Notes: a model not told the origin generated them from the sequence alone. A stretch of DNA of 64,000 bases from Bradyrhizobium liaoningense (GCF_018130955.1 NZ_JAFCJM010000036.1:1-64000), one strand, 5' to 3'; counted from the first letter of the stretch, positions 8,605 to 18,009 are shown. Numbers and translations: made by a program.

Positions 8605-9432
8605 ATGTTGTTTTCACCCAACCGTCGCCAGATCGGCATCGCGCTAATGGCATTGGCGGCTATCGCCATCGCAGGCAAATCGCAGGCCGGCACTCTGGAA
8701 GACGTGAAGAAGAAGGGCGTCGTCGTCATCGGCATTCAGGGTGACAATCCGCCCTGGGGCTATGTCGATAGCTCAGGAAAGCAGGACGGCATCGATGCCG
8801 ACATGGGCCGCGCCTTCGCTGAATATCTCGGTGTGAAGGCCGAGTTCGTCCCGTTGGCGGTGGCCAATCGTATTCCGGCGCTGACCACAGGCCGCGTGGA
8901 CATCCTGTTCGCAACCATGGCCATGCTACCCGAGCGCGCGAAGGCGGTGCAGTATTCCAAACCGTATGTTGCCAACGAGATCACGCTCGTCGCTGCCCAG
9001 GCGACGCCGATCAACAGCAATGCCGATATGGGCAAATTCGTCATCGGCGTTCCGCGGTCCTCCACGCAGGATACTCAGGTGACCAACAACGCCCCGTCCG
9101 GGACCGAGATCCGCAGATTTGACGATGACGCCGCCACCATCCAGGCGCTGCTCTCTGGCCAAGTCCAGGCAGTCGGCGCGAACTTGTTTTATCCGCAGCG
9201 CCTCAACGCCGCAAAGCCGGAACTCGGGTTCGAACCCAAGCTTCACTTCACCGCCCTTTACAACGGCGCTTGCACGCGCCTCGGCGAGAAGGAGTGGAAC
9301 GAGACGGCCAACAAGTTCATCGACGAGATCAAATCGAACGGCAAGCTGGTCACTTTCTACGCCAGATGGATGAAGGTCCCGGTCCCGGTCTTCCCCGACT
9401 CCGTCCCCGGCGTTCCCTTCACCGTCCAGTAG
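8605..9432 (+). CDS. ABC transporter periplasmic substrate-binding protein (SBP_bac_3 type)
   Basis: A 275-residue family 3 binding protein. The first 28 residues form a Sec signal peptide ending near SQAG. Typical features follow: KGVVVIGIQGDNPPWGYVD, then RVDILFATMAMLPERAKAVQ (the usual family 3 stretch after lobe I) and the second-lobe hinge. It is preceded by AGGAGG. As part of the 7217-10236 importer it would set the specificity, which is not deducible here. Confidence 0.9.
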   Translation: MLFSPNRRQIGIALMALAAIAIAGKSQAGTLEDVKKKGVVVIGIQGDNPPWGYVDSSGKQDGIDADMGRAFAEYLGVKAEFVPLAVANRIPALTTGRVDILFATMAMLPERAKAVQYSKPYVANEITLVAAQATPINSNADMGKFVIGVPRSSTQDTQVTNNAPSGTEIRRFDDDAATIQALLSGQVQAVGANLFYPQRLNAAKPELGFEPKLHFTALYNGACTRLGEKEWNETANKFIDEIKSNGKLVTFYARWMKVPVPVFPDSVPGVPFTVQ

Positions 9433-9489
9433 CCACTGCGAGCGGCCGACGCGATCTGCGTTGGCCGCCGCCCAACGGCGGAGATTAGC

Positions 9490-10236
9490 ATGCAGGACCA
9501 GATCCTGATCGAAATGAAGAGCGTGCAGAAGTGGTACGGCGGATACCAGGCTCTCCGCAACGTCGATCTCACCGTGCGCAAGGGCGAGAAGATCGTGCTC
9601 TGCGGTCCGTCCGGTTCAGGCAAGTCGACACTTATCCGCTGTATCAACCGTCTGGAGGCGATCCAGCAGGGCAGTATCGTGGTGAACGGCCATCGGCTGG
9701 ACGACAGCATCAAGGCAATCGACGTCGTACGTCAGGATGTCGGCATGGTCTTTCAAAGCTTCAATCTTTTTCCGCATATGACGGTCTTGCAGAATTGCAT
9801 GCTCGCGCCTATCCGCGCGCGCCGCATCAGCAAAACCGAGGCAGAGGCGACCGCGCGAAAATATCTTGAGCGCGTCCGCATCGGTGACCAGGCCGAGAAG
9901 TATCCGGCTCAACTCTCGGGCGGTCAGCAACAGCGCGTCGCGATCGCGCGTGCGCTCTGCATGCAGCCCAAGGTCATGCTGTTTGACGAGCCAACCTCGG
10001 CTCTCGATCCCGAAATGGTCAAGGAGGTGCTCGATACGATGATCGGCCTCGCCAACGACGGCATGACCATGATTTGCGTCACCCATGAGATGGGCTTTGC
10101 GCGCCAGGTTGCCGATCGCGTCATCTTCATGGCTGAAGGCCAGATCATCGAAGAAGGCGCGCCCGACGCTTTCTTCCGTAATCCACAGCACGCCCGCACC
10201 AGGCAGTTCCTTGGCGAGATCCTCGCCCATCACTGA
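9490..10236 (+). CDS. Polar-amino-acid-type ABC transporter ATP-binding protein
   Basis: A 248-residue GlnQ/HisP-type ATPase with Walker A GPSGSGKST, Q-loop region DVGMVFQSFNLFPHMTV, signature LSGGQQQR, Walker B VMLFDEPTSALD and H-loop THEMG. It energises the importer encoded just upstream. A GGAG site lies ten bases before the ATG. Confidence 0.92.
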   Translation: MQDQILIEMKSVQKWYGGYQALRNVDLTVRKGEKIVLCGPSGSGKSTLIRCINRLEAIQQGSIVVNGHRLDDSIKAIDVVRQDVGMVFQSFNLFPHMTVLQNCMLAPIRARRISKTEAEATARKYLERVRIGDQAEKYPAQLSGGQQQRVAIARALCMQPKVMLFDEPTSALDPEMVKEVLDTMIGLANDGMTMICVTHEMGFARQVADRVIFMAEGQIIEEGAPDAFFRNPQHARTRQFLGEILAHH

Positions 10237-10252
10237 ACGGAGTTCTCCTTCG

Positions 10253-10702
10253 ATGAGTCGCCTTGTCTACGTCCTCAACGGCCCGAATCTCAATTTGCTC
10301 GGCAAGCGCCAGCCCCACATCTACGGTTTCGAGACGCTTGCGGATGTGGAGCGGGACTGTCGAGCGCTAGGCAAGGAGCTTGGCCTGGAGATTCGCTTCC
10401 ATCAATCCAACAGAGAATACGAGCTGATCGACTGGATCCACGAGGCACGCGAGACGGCTGCCGGTATCGTGATGAATCCCGCCGCTTTCACCCATACGTC
10501 GGTCGCTATCCTGGATGCTTTGAACACGTTCGAGGGGACAGTGATCGAGGTGCACATTTCCAATGTGCACAAGCGCGAGGAATTCCGCCACCACTCGTTT
10601 GTCTCAAAACGAGCTGATGGGGTCATCGCAGGGTTCGGCACCCAGGGTTATCTGCTCGGCTTGCGTCGCGTGGCCAAGCTGCTTGATGAGAAGAAGGGAT
10701 AG
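10253..10702 (+). CDS. aroQ: Type II 3-dehydroquinate dehydratase
   Basis: A 149-residue type II dehydroquinase: LNGPNLNLLGKRQPHIYG with R19 and catalytic Y24, N75 and H81 in MNPAAFTHTS, and H101 in VHISNVHKREEF. The enzyme interconverts 3-dehydroquinate and 3-dehydroshikimate and works as a dodecamer in known members. I start it at ATG 10253 behind GGAG. Its place between an importer and two shikimate/quinate dehydrogenases supports a catabolic role. Confidence 0.92.
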   Translation: MSRLVYVLNGPNLNLLGKRQPHIYGFETLADVERDCRALGKELGLEIRFHQSNREYELIDWIHEARETAAGIVMNPAAFTHTSVAILDALNTFEGTVIEVHISNVHKREEFRHHSFVSKRADGVIAGFGTQGYLLGLRRVAKLLDEKKG

Positions 10703-10708
10703 CGTCGC

Positions 10709-11752
10709 ATGAGCACACCCGTCCGCCTCTCGGTGATGGGAGCAGGTCTCATCGGCAAGCGACACATCGAGCACGTTCTCGCGCGGCCGGAGGCGATGCT
10801 GTCGTCGATCGTCGATCCGGCGCCGGCAGCCCGAGAGTTGGCGGTTTCGCTGAAGGTGGACTGGTATTCGTCCTTCCAGGACATGCTCTCCGGAAATCGG
10901 CCGGAAGGGGTGGTTGTCGCCACCCCCAACCAGATGCACGTGGCCAACGGAATGGATTGTATCGCAGCGGGGATCCCAGCGCTGATCGAGAAGCCGTTAG
11001 CGGATGACATCGCCGCTGCACAAGCCCTGGTCGAGGCTTCCGAGCGCGCGGGCGTGCCGCTGATCACGGGCCATCATCGTCGCCACAACCCGATGATCCG
11101 GCGCGCTAAGGCAGAGATCGACAGCGGCCGGCTGGGCCAGATCGTATCGGTGCATGGCATGTTTTGGCTGATCAAGCCGGACGATTATTTCGACGTGGCC
11201 TGGCGCCGCGAAAACGGGGCGGGGCCTGTTTTCTTGAATCTCATCCACGACGTCGACCTGCTGCGGTACCTCTGTGGGGATATCGTCGCGGTGCAGGCTG
11301 CCCAATCCAATCGGCTGCGTGGAAATGCGGTCGAAGAGACCGCGGTGATCATCCTGCACTTCGCCTCCGGCGCGCTGGGAACGGTCAATGTCTCCGACAC
11401 CATCCAGTCGCCCTGGAGCTGGGAATTCACGGCCGGTGAAAACCCGGCCTACAGTCACACGCAGGAGGCATGTTACCAGATCGGCGGCACGGCGGCATCG
11501 TTGGCTATTCCGCAACTGGATCTATGGCATCACCCGAGCAAGGCCAGCTGGTGGGCGCCGATTGAGCGCGAGCGGCTGAACTACGAGAAAGCAGACCCGC
11601 TTGGCCTGCAAATTGCCAATTTCTGCGGGGTCATCCGCGGTACGGCCGCGCCTGTGGTGAGCGGGCGTGAAGGGCTGAAGACCCTCAGAGTGATCGACGC
11701 GGTCAAACGCGCGGCGGAAACCAAAGATTTCGTATCGGTCCGAGATTCGTAA
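10709..11752 (+). CDS. Gfo/Idh/MocA-family oxidoreductase
   Basis: A 347-residue protein with an N-terminal Rossmann fold (GAGLIGKRHI, residues 11-20), the EKP motif (94-96), and the catalytic-type pair H180/D181 in LNLIHDVDLL. Members are NAD(P)-dependent dehydrogenases of inositols, sugars and cyclic polyols. It starts six bases after aroQ, so it is in the same transcript. A cyclic hydroxy acid such as quinate fits the family's range, but this is inference. Confidence 0.87.
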   Translation: MSTPVRLSVMGAGLIGKRHIEHVLARPEAMLSSIVDPAPAARELAVSLKVDWYSSFQDMLSGNRPEGVVVATPNQMHVANGMDCIAAGIPALIEKPLADDIAAAQALVEASERAGVPLITGHHRRHNPMIRRAKAEIDSGRLGQIVSVHGMFWLIKPDDYFDVAWRRENGAGPVFLNLIHDVDLLRYLCGDIVAVQAAQSNRLRGNAVEETAVIILHFASGALGTVNVSDTIQSPWSWEFTAGENPAYSHTQEACYQIGGTAASLAIPQLDLWHHPSKASWWAPIERERLNYEKADPLGLQIANFCGVIRGTAAPVVSGREGLKTLRVIDAVKRAAETKDFVSVRDS

Positions 11753-11847
11753 ACTCCCTTTTCATTTGGAAGCGACCGCATTCCGGCTGATTTGCGCGAT
11801 CATTTGCGCGTCGCGGCGCTCAATAGAGCTGGTTCAAGTTCGAAGCC

Positions 11848-12780
11848 TTAGGAGTGGGGCTGCGGCCTGCCTCGACTGCTCGTCCGTGAAGGCGAGCGCC
11901 ATGCCTCGAGGAGCATCTTGAGAAATTGACTGGCATGAGGTGATAGCGTCGACCCGTGCCTGCGCACGATTCCGATCGTCCGCGACACCTCCGGCTCGGT
12001 CAACCTGACGGTATGAATGATCGGATGGCCGGCCGCCGGCGTCGCGAGCCGCGGCAGTACGGCGATGCCCAGTCCCGCCTCGACGAGACCGAGCGAACCG
12101 GAGAGGTGAGAAACTTCATAGGACCAGTTCAACTGCAGGCCGTGTCGCGCCAGTGCATTGTCGATCAACGCGCGGTTGCCACTGTTGCGACCGACGGTAA
12201 TAACCCGGTGCGACACGATCTCCGACCAGCTTACCTGTTTGCGTGATGCCAACGGATGGTCGTGGCGGCAGGCCAGGACGAAGGGATCTTCGACCAGTTT
12301 CTCGAATTCGATTTCGGCATGCGAAGCACCGATGAAATTGATGCCGAAGTCGGCTTCTCCGCGCGCGACCGCTTCCAAGCCCTCATTGGCCCCGATATCT
12401 AGAATCCGGATCCGAATGCGCGGATACGCCTCGGCAAAACGGCCGATCGCACGCGGCAGGAAATAAAACACCGCTGTCGGCACCGCAGCCACCGAGACCA
12501 AGCCCGAACTTCGCGCGCCGATATCATGGATGGCAAGCACCGACGTCTCGAACTCGTCGATTAGGCGGCGCACCTTCGGCAGGAAATCGCGGCCCGTCAT
12601 GGTGAGATTGACGTGACGCGTTGATCTTTCGAGCAACGGCGCACCGAGGCTTTCCTCCAGCTTCTGAATGCGTCGGCTCAGCGCCGGCTGCGACAGGTTG
12701 AGCGCCTTGGCGGTCCGGACGAAGCTTCCGGTCTCCGCGACGGTAATGAACGCCTTGAGGTCGAGCAATTCTGCGTTCAT
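11848..12780 (-). CDS. LysR-family transcriptional regulator
   Basis: A 310-residue LysR protein with helix-turn-helix near residues 5-65 (SFVRTAKALNLSQPALSRRI) and the effector domain from about 90. It is transcribed away from the PrpF-type gene at 12899, with 118 bp between them. Its likely targets are that gene and the dicarboxylate carrier that follows. It is unrelated in detail to the LysR at 1340. Confidence 0.9.
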   Translation of the reverse strand: MNAELLDLKAFITVAETGSFVRTAKALNLSQPALSRRIQKLEESLGAPLLERSTRHVNLTMTGRDFLPKVRRLIDEFETSVLAIHDIGARSSGLVSVAAVPTAVFYFLPRAIGRFAEAYPRIRIRILDIGANEGLEAVARGEADFGINFIGASHAEIEFEKLVEDPFVLACRHDHPLASRKQVSWSEIVSHRVITVGRNSGNRALIDNALARHGLQLNWSYEVSHLSGSLGLVEAGLGIAVLPRLATPAAGHPIIHTVRLTEPEVSRTIGIVRRHGSTLSPHASQFLKMLLEAWRSPSRTSSRGRPQPHS

Positions 12781-12898
12781 GGCTGGCTCCTATTATACCG
12801 GATGGCGCATTAATACTTCAGATATTTGCATTTTACAGAATAGTTGCAAGAGCCCATGCTCTGTTCGAACGAAGATGTCGCCGAACGGAACAGCTCCA

Positions 12899-13972
12899 AT
12901 GAACGATCAGATTGCCATTCCCTGTGTGGTCATGCGCGGCGGAACCTCGCGCGGGCCGTTTTTCCTGGCCAGCGATCTCCCGATCGATTCCAGCGCGCGC
13001 GATGCGGTCTTGCTGTCGGTGATGGGGGGCGGCCACGATCTGGGCATCGATGGAATCGGCGGCGGCAATGCCGTCATCAACAAGGTCGCGATTGTTGGAC
13101 CGGCATCGGTGCCCGGCGCGGATGTCGATTACCTGTTCGCCCAAGTGCGGGTTCGTGAAGGGATCGTCGACACCTCGCCGAACTGCGGGAATATGCTGGC
13201 AGCGGTGGGACCGTTCGCGATCGAAGCCGGTCTGGTCGCAGCTGCCGCAGATCGCACCCAGGTGCGCATCCACAATGTCAACACCGGCAAGCTGATTGAT
13301 GCGACGGTCGCCACCCCGGGCGGGCGGGTGACTTATGAAGGCGAGGCGCGGATCGACGGCGTGCCGGGAACGGCCGCGCCGATCGAATTGTCGTTTCCCA
13401 ACGCGGCTGGCGCACGCACCGGTCGCCTCCTGCCGACAGGACGACCGGTCGATCGCATCGATGGGATCGACGTGAGCTGCGTCGACGCTGCCATGCCCGT
13501 CATGCTGGTCCGCGCGGCGGATCTGGGATGGACCGGCCGTGAGGCACCTTCGGAGTTCGCCGACAGCGACTTCCGCGCCCGGCTCGAAAGCCTGCGCGTC
13601 GAGGCCGGACGCCGCATGGGCTTTCCAAATTCCGCGTCCATGGTGATTCCGAAGCCGGTCCTGATCGCACCCGCGACGGACGCGACGTTGCACACGCGGT
13701 ATTTCATGCCGCACGACTGCCACAGCGCGCTGGCGGTGACCGGCGCGGTGGCGATTGCGACGGCGTGCGTGACGTCAGGGACGATCGCCGCAGAGATGGT
13801 CGGGCCGCTGGCGCCGCCGGTGCCCATCACGCTCGCCCATCCCTCCGGCCAGCTCGTGGTTCGGCTTGAGCCCGGCCCGGTCGCCCGAGTGCAGCGGACC
13901 GCCCGCCGAATTTTCCAGGGCCACGTCTTCGCCCGGCGAGCGCACGTGCTTCATTCAATCCTGGCGGCCTGA
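12899..13972 (+). CDS. PrpF/GalD-family isomerase (4-oxalomesaconate tautomerase-like)
   Basis: A 357-residue protein of the PrpF family. Visible hallmarks are VMRGGTSRGPFF (residues 11-22), DGIGGGNAVINKVAIV, the cysteine loop SPNCGNMLAAVGPFAIEAG, and RYFMPHDCHSALAVTGA. The family has a diaminopimelate-epimerase fold and includes PrpF aconitate isomerases and GalD 4-oxalomesaconate tautomerases. Start at ATG 12899. The neighbouring dicarboxylate carrier fits a tricarboxylic or keto-enol acid substrate. If the upstream block yields protocatechuate or gallate, a GalD role would be coherent, but no ring-cleavage enzyme is visible. Confidence 0.82.
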   Translation: MNDQIAIPCVVMRGGTSRGPFFLASDLPIDSSARDAVLLSVMGGGHDLGIDGIGGGNAVINKVAIVGPASVPGADVDYLFAQVRVREGIVDTSPNCGNMLAAVGPFAIEAGLVAAAADRTQVRIHNVNTGKLIDATVATPGGRVTYEGEARIDGVPGTAAPIELSFPNAAGARTGRLLPTGRPVDRIDGIDVSCVDAAMPVMLVRAADLGWTGREAPSEFADSDFRARLESLRVEAGRRMGFPNSASMVIPKPVLIAPATDATLHTRYFMPHDCHSALAVTGAVAIATACVTSGTIAAEMVGPLAPPVPITLAHPSGQLVVRLEPGPVARVQRTARRIFQGHVFARRAHVLHSILAA

Positions 13973-14027
13973 ACTCGGTCCGCGCTAGAGCCATCGATAA
14001 AAATCAAACACATGGGAGAAACGAGAA

Positions 14028-15413
14028 ATGCACATGCAAGCGCTGGCTGGGTCTCCGAGCACCGAGGTGCGAAAGCCGTTCTACCGTATCCTCTACGTCC
14101 AGGTGCTGATCGGTCTCGTGCTGGGTGTCCTCAGCGGTCATTTCTGGCCTGAATTTGGCGCCGCGCTGAAGCCCTTCGGGGACGGCTTCGTCAAGCTGGT
14201 CAAGATGATGATCGCGCCGATCGTGTTCTGCACCATTGTGAGCGGCATCAACAGCATCAGCGATTCCCGCGAGGTTGGCCGCACGCTGGTGAAATCCATG
14301 GCGCTGTTCTACTTGCTGACCGTGCTTGCACTGCTGGCCGGGCTGATCGCCATATCGTTGATCCAGCCGGGCGTGGGCATGCATGTTTCCGTCAATTCGC
14401 TGGATCCGTCGGTAGCTGCAAAATTCACCAAGCAGTCTGGCGCGACCGGATTTGCGGATTTCATGCTGCACATCATCCCGCATTCCTTCTTTGGGGCGTT
14501 CGCCGACGGTGAGGTGCTGCCGGTGCTGCTGCTCTCCATCCTGATCGCCTTCGGCCTCAGCCGTGCCGGCGACCAGGGCGCAGTGGTGACGAAGGCGGTC
14601 GCCTCGTTCTCCCACGTGCTGTTTGTTGCCTTCGGCTTCATCATGAAGCTGGCTCCCCTCGGCGCTTTTGGCGCCATGGCGTTTACGGTCGGCCGCTACG
14701 GCATCCGTTCGATTGGTTCGCTCGGACTGCTGATCCTGACATTCTACATCGCCTGCGCGTTCTTCGTGGTCGTCGTGCTCGGTACGCTGGCGCGGCTGAA
14801 CGGGTTCAGTCTCTGGAAGACCATCCGTTACTTCAAGGAAGAACTGCTGATCGTGCTCGGCACCTCATCGTCGGAGCCGGCGCTGCCTGGCGCGTTGCGC
14901 AAGCTTGAGCAACTCGGGTGCCGCAAAGGCGTGTCAGGGCTCGTGCTGCCGATGGGCTATTCCTTCAATCTGGATGGCAGCGCCATCTATCTCACCCTGG
15001 CGTCCATCTTCATCGCCCAGGCCTGCGACATTCACCTGTCATGGGGGCAGATCGCGGCGATGCTCGGGCTGATGCTGCTGACGTCCAAAGGGGCGGCCGG
15101 TGTCACCGGGAGCGGCTTCGTCGCGCTGGTCGCAACCCTCTCCGTCATGCCGGATCTGCCGGTGACCGGCGTGGCCCTGCTGATCGGCATCGACCGGTTC
15201 ATGTCGGAGGCGCGGGCGCTCACCAGCATGATCAGCAACTGTGTCGCAGCCATCACCGTTTCGCTGTGGGAGAACGCCTGTGACCGCGAGCTCCTGGCCC
15301 GTGAACTGGGACAGAGTAACGCTCCCGAACCCGCAGCCGGATCGAAGATTGCCGCGGCAGCAGCGGTGCAGGAGGTCAAGAGCTGGATGCCGACAACGCA
15401 ATCGGCCGCTTGA
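14028..15413 (+). CDS. dctA: DctA-type dicarboxylate:cation symporter
   Basis: A 461-residue carrier of the dicarboxylate/amino-acid:cation symporter family. Motifs include VKMMIAPIVFCTIVSGI, the serine-rich hairpin TSSSEPALPGALRKLEQLGC, MGYSFNLDGSAIYLTLASIF and GIDRFMSEARALTSMISN. About eight membrane spans and two re-entrant loops are expected. It carries C4-dicarboxylates such as succinate, malate and fumarate in known members. It lies 55 bp after the PrpF-type gene and is likely co-transcribed. A GGGAGA site precedes the start. Confidence 0.88.
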   Translation: MHMQALAGSPSTEVRKPFYRILYVQVLIGLVLGVLSGHFWPEFGAALKPFGDGFVKLVKMMIAPIVFCTIVSGINSISDSREVGRTLVKSMALFYLLTVLALLAGLIAISLIQPGVGMHVSVNSLDPSVAAKFTKQSGATGFADFMLHIIPHSFFGAFADGEVLPVLLLSILIAFGLSRAGDQGAVVTKAVASFSHVLFVAFGFIMKLAPLGAFGAMAFTVGRYGIRSIGSLGLLILTFYIACAFFVVVVLGTLARLNGFSLWKTIRYFKEELLIVLGTSSSEPALPGALRKLEQLGCRKGVSGLVLPMGYSFNLDGSAIYLTLASIFIAQACDIHLSWGQIAAMLGLMLLTSKGAAGVTGSGFVALVATLSVMPDLPVTGVALLIGIDRFMSEARALTSMISNCVAAITVSLWENACDRELLARELGQSNAPEPAAGSKIAAAAAVQEVKSWMPTTQSAA

Positions 15414-15437
15414 GGGAGGGATACTTTGGCTGGCGTT

Positions 15438-15458
15438 GGTCTTCGCGCAGCGAAGACC
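15438..15458. terminator. Hairpin between convergent genes
   Basis: GGTCTTCG and CGAAGACC form a perfect 8-bp stem with loop CGCAG, just after the carrier gene and before the convergent SnoaL-like gene. There is no T run on either side, so factor-independent termination is uncertain. Confidence 0.3.
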
Positions 15459-15569
15459 GCAAGCCTGGCCGGCTCAATCGCAACCGGCGAGGATCCAGAT
15501 AGATCCGCTATCTCGGGCGGGATGCGGTGCTCCCCTCGCCCAGTGGATCCAAACCGCGAGCTTTGCGAT

Positions 15570-16067
15570 TCACATCTGCACTGGCTTCGCAGCGGCAGCG
15601 CCTTCCCAGCCCGGCTCGACTGGAACCACGTACCAGGTGGTCAACACGACCTTTGAAAACAGCCAACGACCATTCTCTCTGACATATTCATCGTCAAAGC
15701 GCCCGCCGACCATGATGCTCTTGCCGTTGAGGACAGGGCGCCCGTCAAGATGGCTGTAGCCTTTGCCGCGGTCACCATCGATCTCGACGACATGCGCGTG
15801 GATGAACTGGCGCGCCCACTTGATCGGAAAATTGATGAAGAAGGATCGTATCGCCTCTCGGCCGGTGACGGATGGCCGGCCTCCGTAGGAAACCGTGGCA
15901 TTCTCTGAAAAAAGATCTGCCAGTTCAGCTACCCGGTCCTGATTGACGTATTCGTGATAGGTGCAGCGGAGCGTCCGGATCGCCTCGCGATCGTCATGTT
16001 CGGCAAGCCGAATTTCCAGGGCCAGGATCCTTGCTCGCAGGTCCGCATCCTTGTCTGGATTGCTCAT
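15570..16067 (-). CDS. SnoaL-like (NTF2-fold) protein
   Basis: A 165-residue protein with the NTF2-like/SnoaL_4 pattern: REAIRTLRCTYHEYVNQDRV, LADLFSENATVSYGG, and a C-terminal DDEYVRENGRWLFSKVVL. Such proteins are cone-shaped cyclases, isomerases, dehydratases or small subunits. The chosen ATG at 16067 overlaps the stop of the upstream SDR (ATGA), making it the last gene of a three-gene operon. Its substrate is probably that of the two SDRs. Confidence 0.8.
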   Translation of the reverse strand: MSNPDKDADLRARILALEIRLAEHDDREAIRTLRCTYHEYVNQDRVAELADLFSENATVSYGGRPSVTGREAIRSFFINFPIKWARQFIHAHVVEIDGDRGKGYSHLDGRPVLNGKSIMVGGRFDDEYVRENGRWLFSKVVLTTWYVVPVEPGWEGAAAAKPVQM

Positions 16068-16912
16068 GGTCCATCCGTAATGATGTTGTCTGGCTCGTGG
16101 TGCCGATGATCGCCGATGATATCGCGGAGCCGCTCCTCGACACGGAGCCGTACTGCCGGATGCGGAAGAATGTAGAAATCGTCGTCGCAAATAGCTTGCA
16201 TTGTTATCCTGGCAACGTCAGCGGCGCTGACATCGGAGGCCTCCATCCCCGCTCTGACGCGCCGATCGAACGGCGCGCTGTTCGGATTTGATGAGGCCAG
16301 ATGCGCGGGCCGATGCCTGTCGGAGTCGGCGATAGCCGTCCTGACCAGCGATGGGCACAAGACGTTGACCTTCAGCTTCGAGCCGGCATTCTCGAGGTCT
16401 TTCAAGAGGCACTCGGATAAAGCGACGACCGCGTGCTTGCTTGCGCAATAAACTCCCGACCCCGCTACAGCGGTCAATCCCGCGCCCGAGGACGTATTGA
16501 CGATGTGCCCGTCCTGACCCGCCGCAATCATGCGCGGTACGAAGCTTTGAATACCATAGGCAACTCCCAGGAGATTGACGCCAAGGACCCATTTCCAGTC
16601 TTCGGGGGTTGCGGACCAAACCGGGCCCAGCGCTGCGACGCCTGCATTGTTGAAGAGCAGGTGAACATTTCCGAACTCCCCAAATGCGAAGTTGGCGAGA
16701 TCCTGAACGGCTTCGAAGCTCGACACGTCACATGGCCTCGTGCGCACGGCAACGTTGCTTGGAATCAGGTTTTTCGTGGCCGAAAGCCCGTCGACGTCGA
16801 CGTCGGCGAGAACCAGATTCATTCCACGTTCGGCACAGGCAACCGCCAATTCGCGGCCAATGCCGCTCCCGGCGCCCGTAACGACGGCGACCCTTCCCTC
16901 GAACTGCTTCAT
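16064..16912 (-). CDS. Short-chain dehydrogenase/reductase
   Basis: A 282-residue classical SDR: cofactor motif TGAGSGIG (12-19), NNAG, serine near 141, and YxxxK at Y155/K159. The aspartate in LADVDVDG suggests NAD preference. It overlaps the neighbouring SDR upstream (ATGA at 16909-16912) and SnoaL downstream. An open frame extends further upstream but only as a shadow of the neighbouring gene. The extended C-terminus (DFYILPHPAVRLRVEERLR) resembles SDRs acting on bulky alcohols, but the substrate is unknown. Confidence 0.87.
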   Translation of the reverse strand: MKQFEGRVAVVTGAGSGIGRELAVACAERGMNLVLADVDVDGLSATKNLIPSNVAVRTRPCDVSSFEAVQDLANFAFGEFGNVHLLFNNAGVAALGPVWSATPEDWKWVLGVNLLGVAYGIQSFVPRMIAAGQDGHIVNTSSGAGLTAVAGSGVYCASKHAVVALSECLLKDLENAGSKLKVNVLCPSLVRTAIADSDRHRPAHLASSNPNSAPFDRRVRAGMEASDVSAADVARITMQAICDDDFYILPHPAVRLRVEERLRDIIGDHRHHEPDNIITDGP

Positions 16913-17697
16913 GCCGCCGTGATCCCGCCGTCCACGGTGAAAACGGATCCGGTGATGTAACTTGCGGCCGGGGACGCCAGCAGCAGGCTGACGCCGGCAA
17001 TCTCGCGCGGCATCGCAATCCGTCTCATGGGAACGATGGCTTCGAGAGGCTTTGTTGCGACCTCGTCCAGGAGGCGTCCGCCGCCAAGCGCCGTCCGGAA
17101 GAAGCCGGGTGCGATCGCGTTGACCTGGATGTCGAACGGAGCCAGTTCGAGAGCCGCCTGCCTGACGAGATTCACCACCGCCGCTTTCGAAGCCGCATAG
17201 GAATATCCTGTGGCCCAAGCTCCGCGCAGTCCCCCTACGGACGCGGTGACCACGATCCGGCCCCGGCGCTGCGCCTTCATATGCCGGGCCGCAGCCTGCA
17301 TCGTCGTGAATACGCCGGTCTGGTTCGTTGCGAGAACCTCGTTCCATGCGACGAGATCGATGTTTTCGATGTGGCCCTTTGGCGAGACAATTCCCGGCCC
17401 GGCGCTGATTCCGGCATTGGCAAACACGACGTCGAGCTTGCCTTTGCGCGCGACAACGTCGTCCATCAGGCGGCGGACGGCATCTGGATCTGCGACATCG
17501 ACCATCGCAATCTCCGCCCCCGGAATGACCTCTTCGCCGACCCGCCTCAACTCCTTCTCGTTCCTGTCAACCAGGATCAAGTCGGCACCGTTGGCCGCCA
17601 TTGTCTCGGAAATGGCCAGACCGAGCCCGCTTGCTGCGCCGGTCACGACCGTGACGAGACCGTTGACTGCGAAAAGCTGCTCGGCTGTCAATGACAT
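16909..17697 (-). CDS. Short-chain dehydrogenase/reductase (FabG-like)
   Basis: A 262-residue SDR with TGAASGLG (19-26), FANAG, S153 and the YAASK pair Y167/K171. The C-terminus YITGSVFTVDGGITAA is typical of FabG-like enzymes. I prefer ATG 17697, which follows AAGGA, over the in-frame ATG at 17712. It is the first gene of the minus-strand SDR-SDR-SnoaL operon, divergent from the MFS carrier. A palindrome shared with the Crp regulator lies between them. Confidence 0.88.
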   Translation of the reverse strand: MSLTAEQLFAVNGLVTVVTGAASGLGLAISETMAANGADLILVDRNEKELRRVGEEVIPGAEIAMVDVADPDAVRRLMDDVVARKGKLDVVFANAGISAGPGIVSPKGHIENIDLVAWNEVLATNQTGVFTTMQAAARHMKAQRRGRIVVTASVGGLRGAWATGYSYAASKAAVVNLVRQAALELAPFDIQVNAIAPGFFRTALGGGRLLDEVATKPLEAIVPMRRIAMPREIAGVSLLLASPAASYITGSVFTVDGGITAA

Positions 17698-17883
17698 GAG
17701 TTTGTCCTTCATGGGCTGGATTTCGAGTGCACCAGATTCGCGTGTTTCGACGAATGGCGATACGAAGCCTCATCGATCGAGGCGTGTCCCTTATCCAGCC
17801 ATGCAATTGCGCCCCGGCGCTGCCGGGCTCCCTGTCTGAAGGGGCGTACCGTTGCTGCCACAGACAAGCGCAGTTCGTGAGCG

Positions 17884-17903
17884 ACATTGTCGCAATCGCG
17901 ACA
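17884..17903. promoter_or_regulatory. Perfect palindrome, candidate operator of the Crp/Fnr regulator
   Basis: ATTGTCGC-AATC-GCGACAAT is a perfect 8+4+8 inverted repeat between the divergent SDR operon and the MFS gene. A closely related copy stands before the Crp-type gene at 20349-20368. The 16-bp core TGTCGC-N4-GCGACA has the geometry of a Crp/Fnr dimer site (half-sites one turn apart) but a different sequence from the FixK or CRP consensus. Confidence 0.6.
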
Positions 17904-18009
17904 ATCGGCGCAGAAAAATTCCCTACCGTCGGACCGAAGGGCGGGACCGGGCGGACGGACCAGCCGACAGCAAACGAATTGACCGCCGCTAGGGAACGGA
18001 ACGGCTATC

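Noticed and set aside
14004..14615. Minus-strand open frame opposite the dicarboxylate carrier
   Set aside because: It is a His/Gln/Asp-rich composition typical of antisense translation of a membrane protein, with no start signal.
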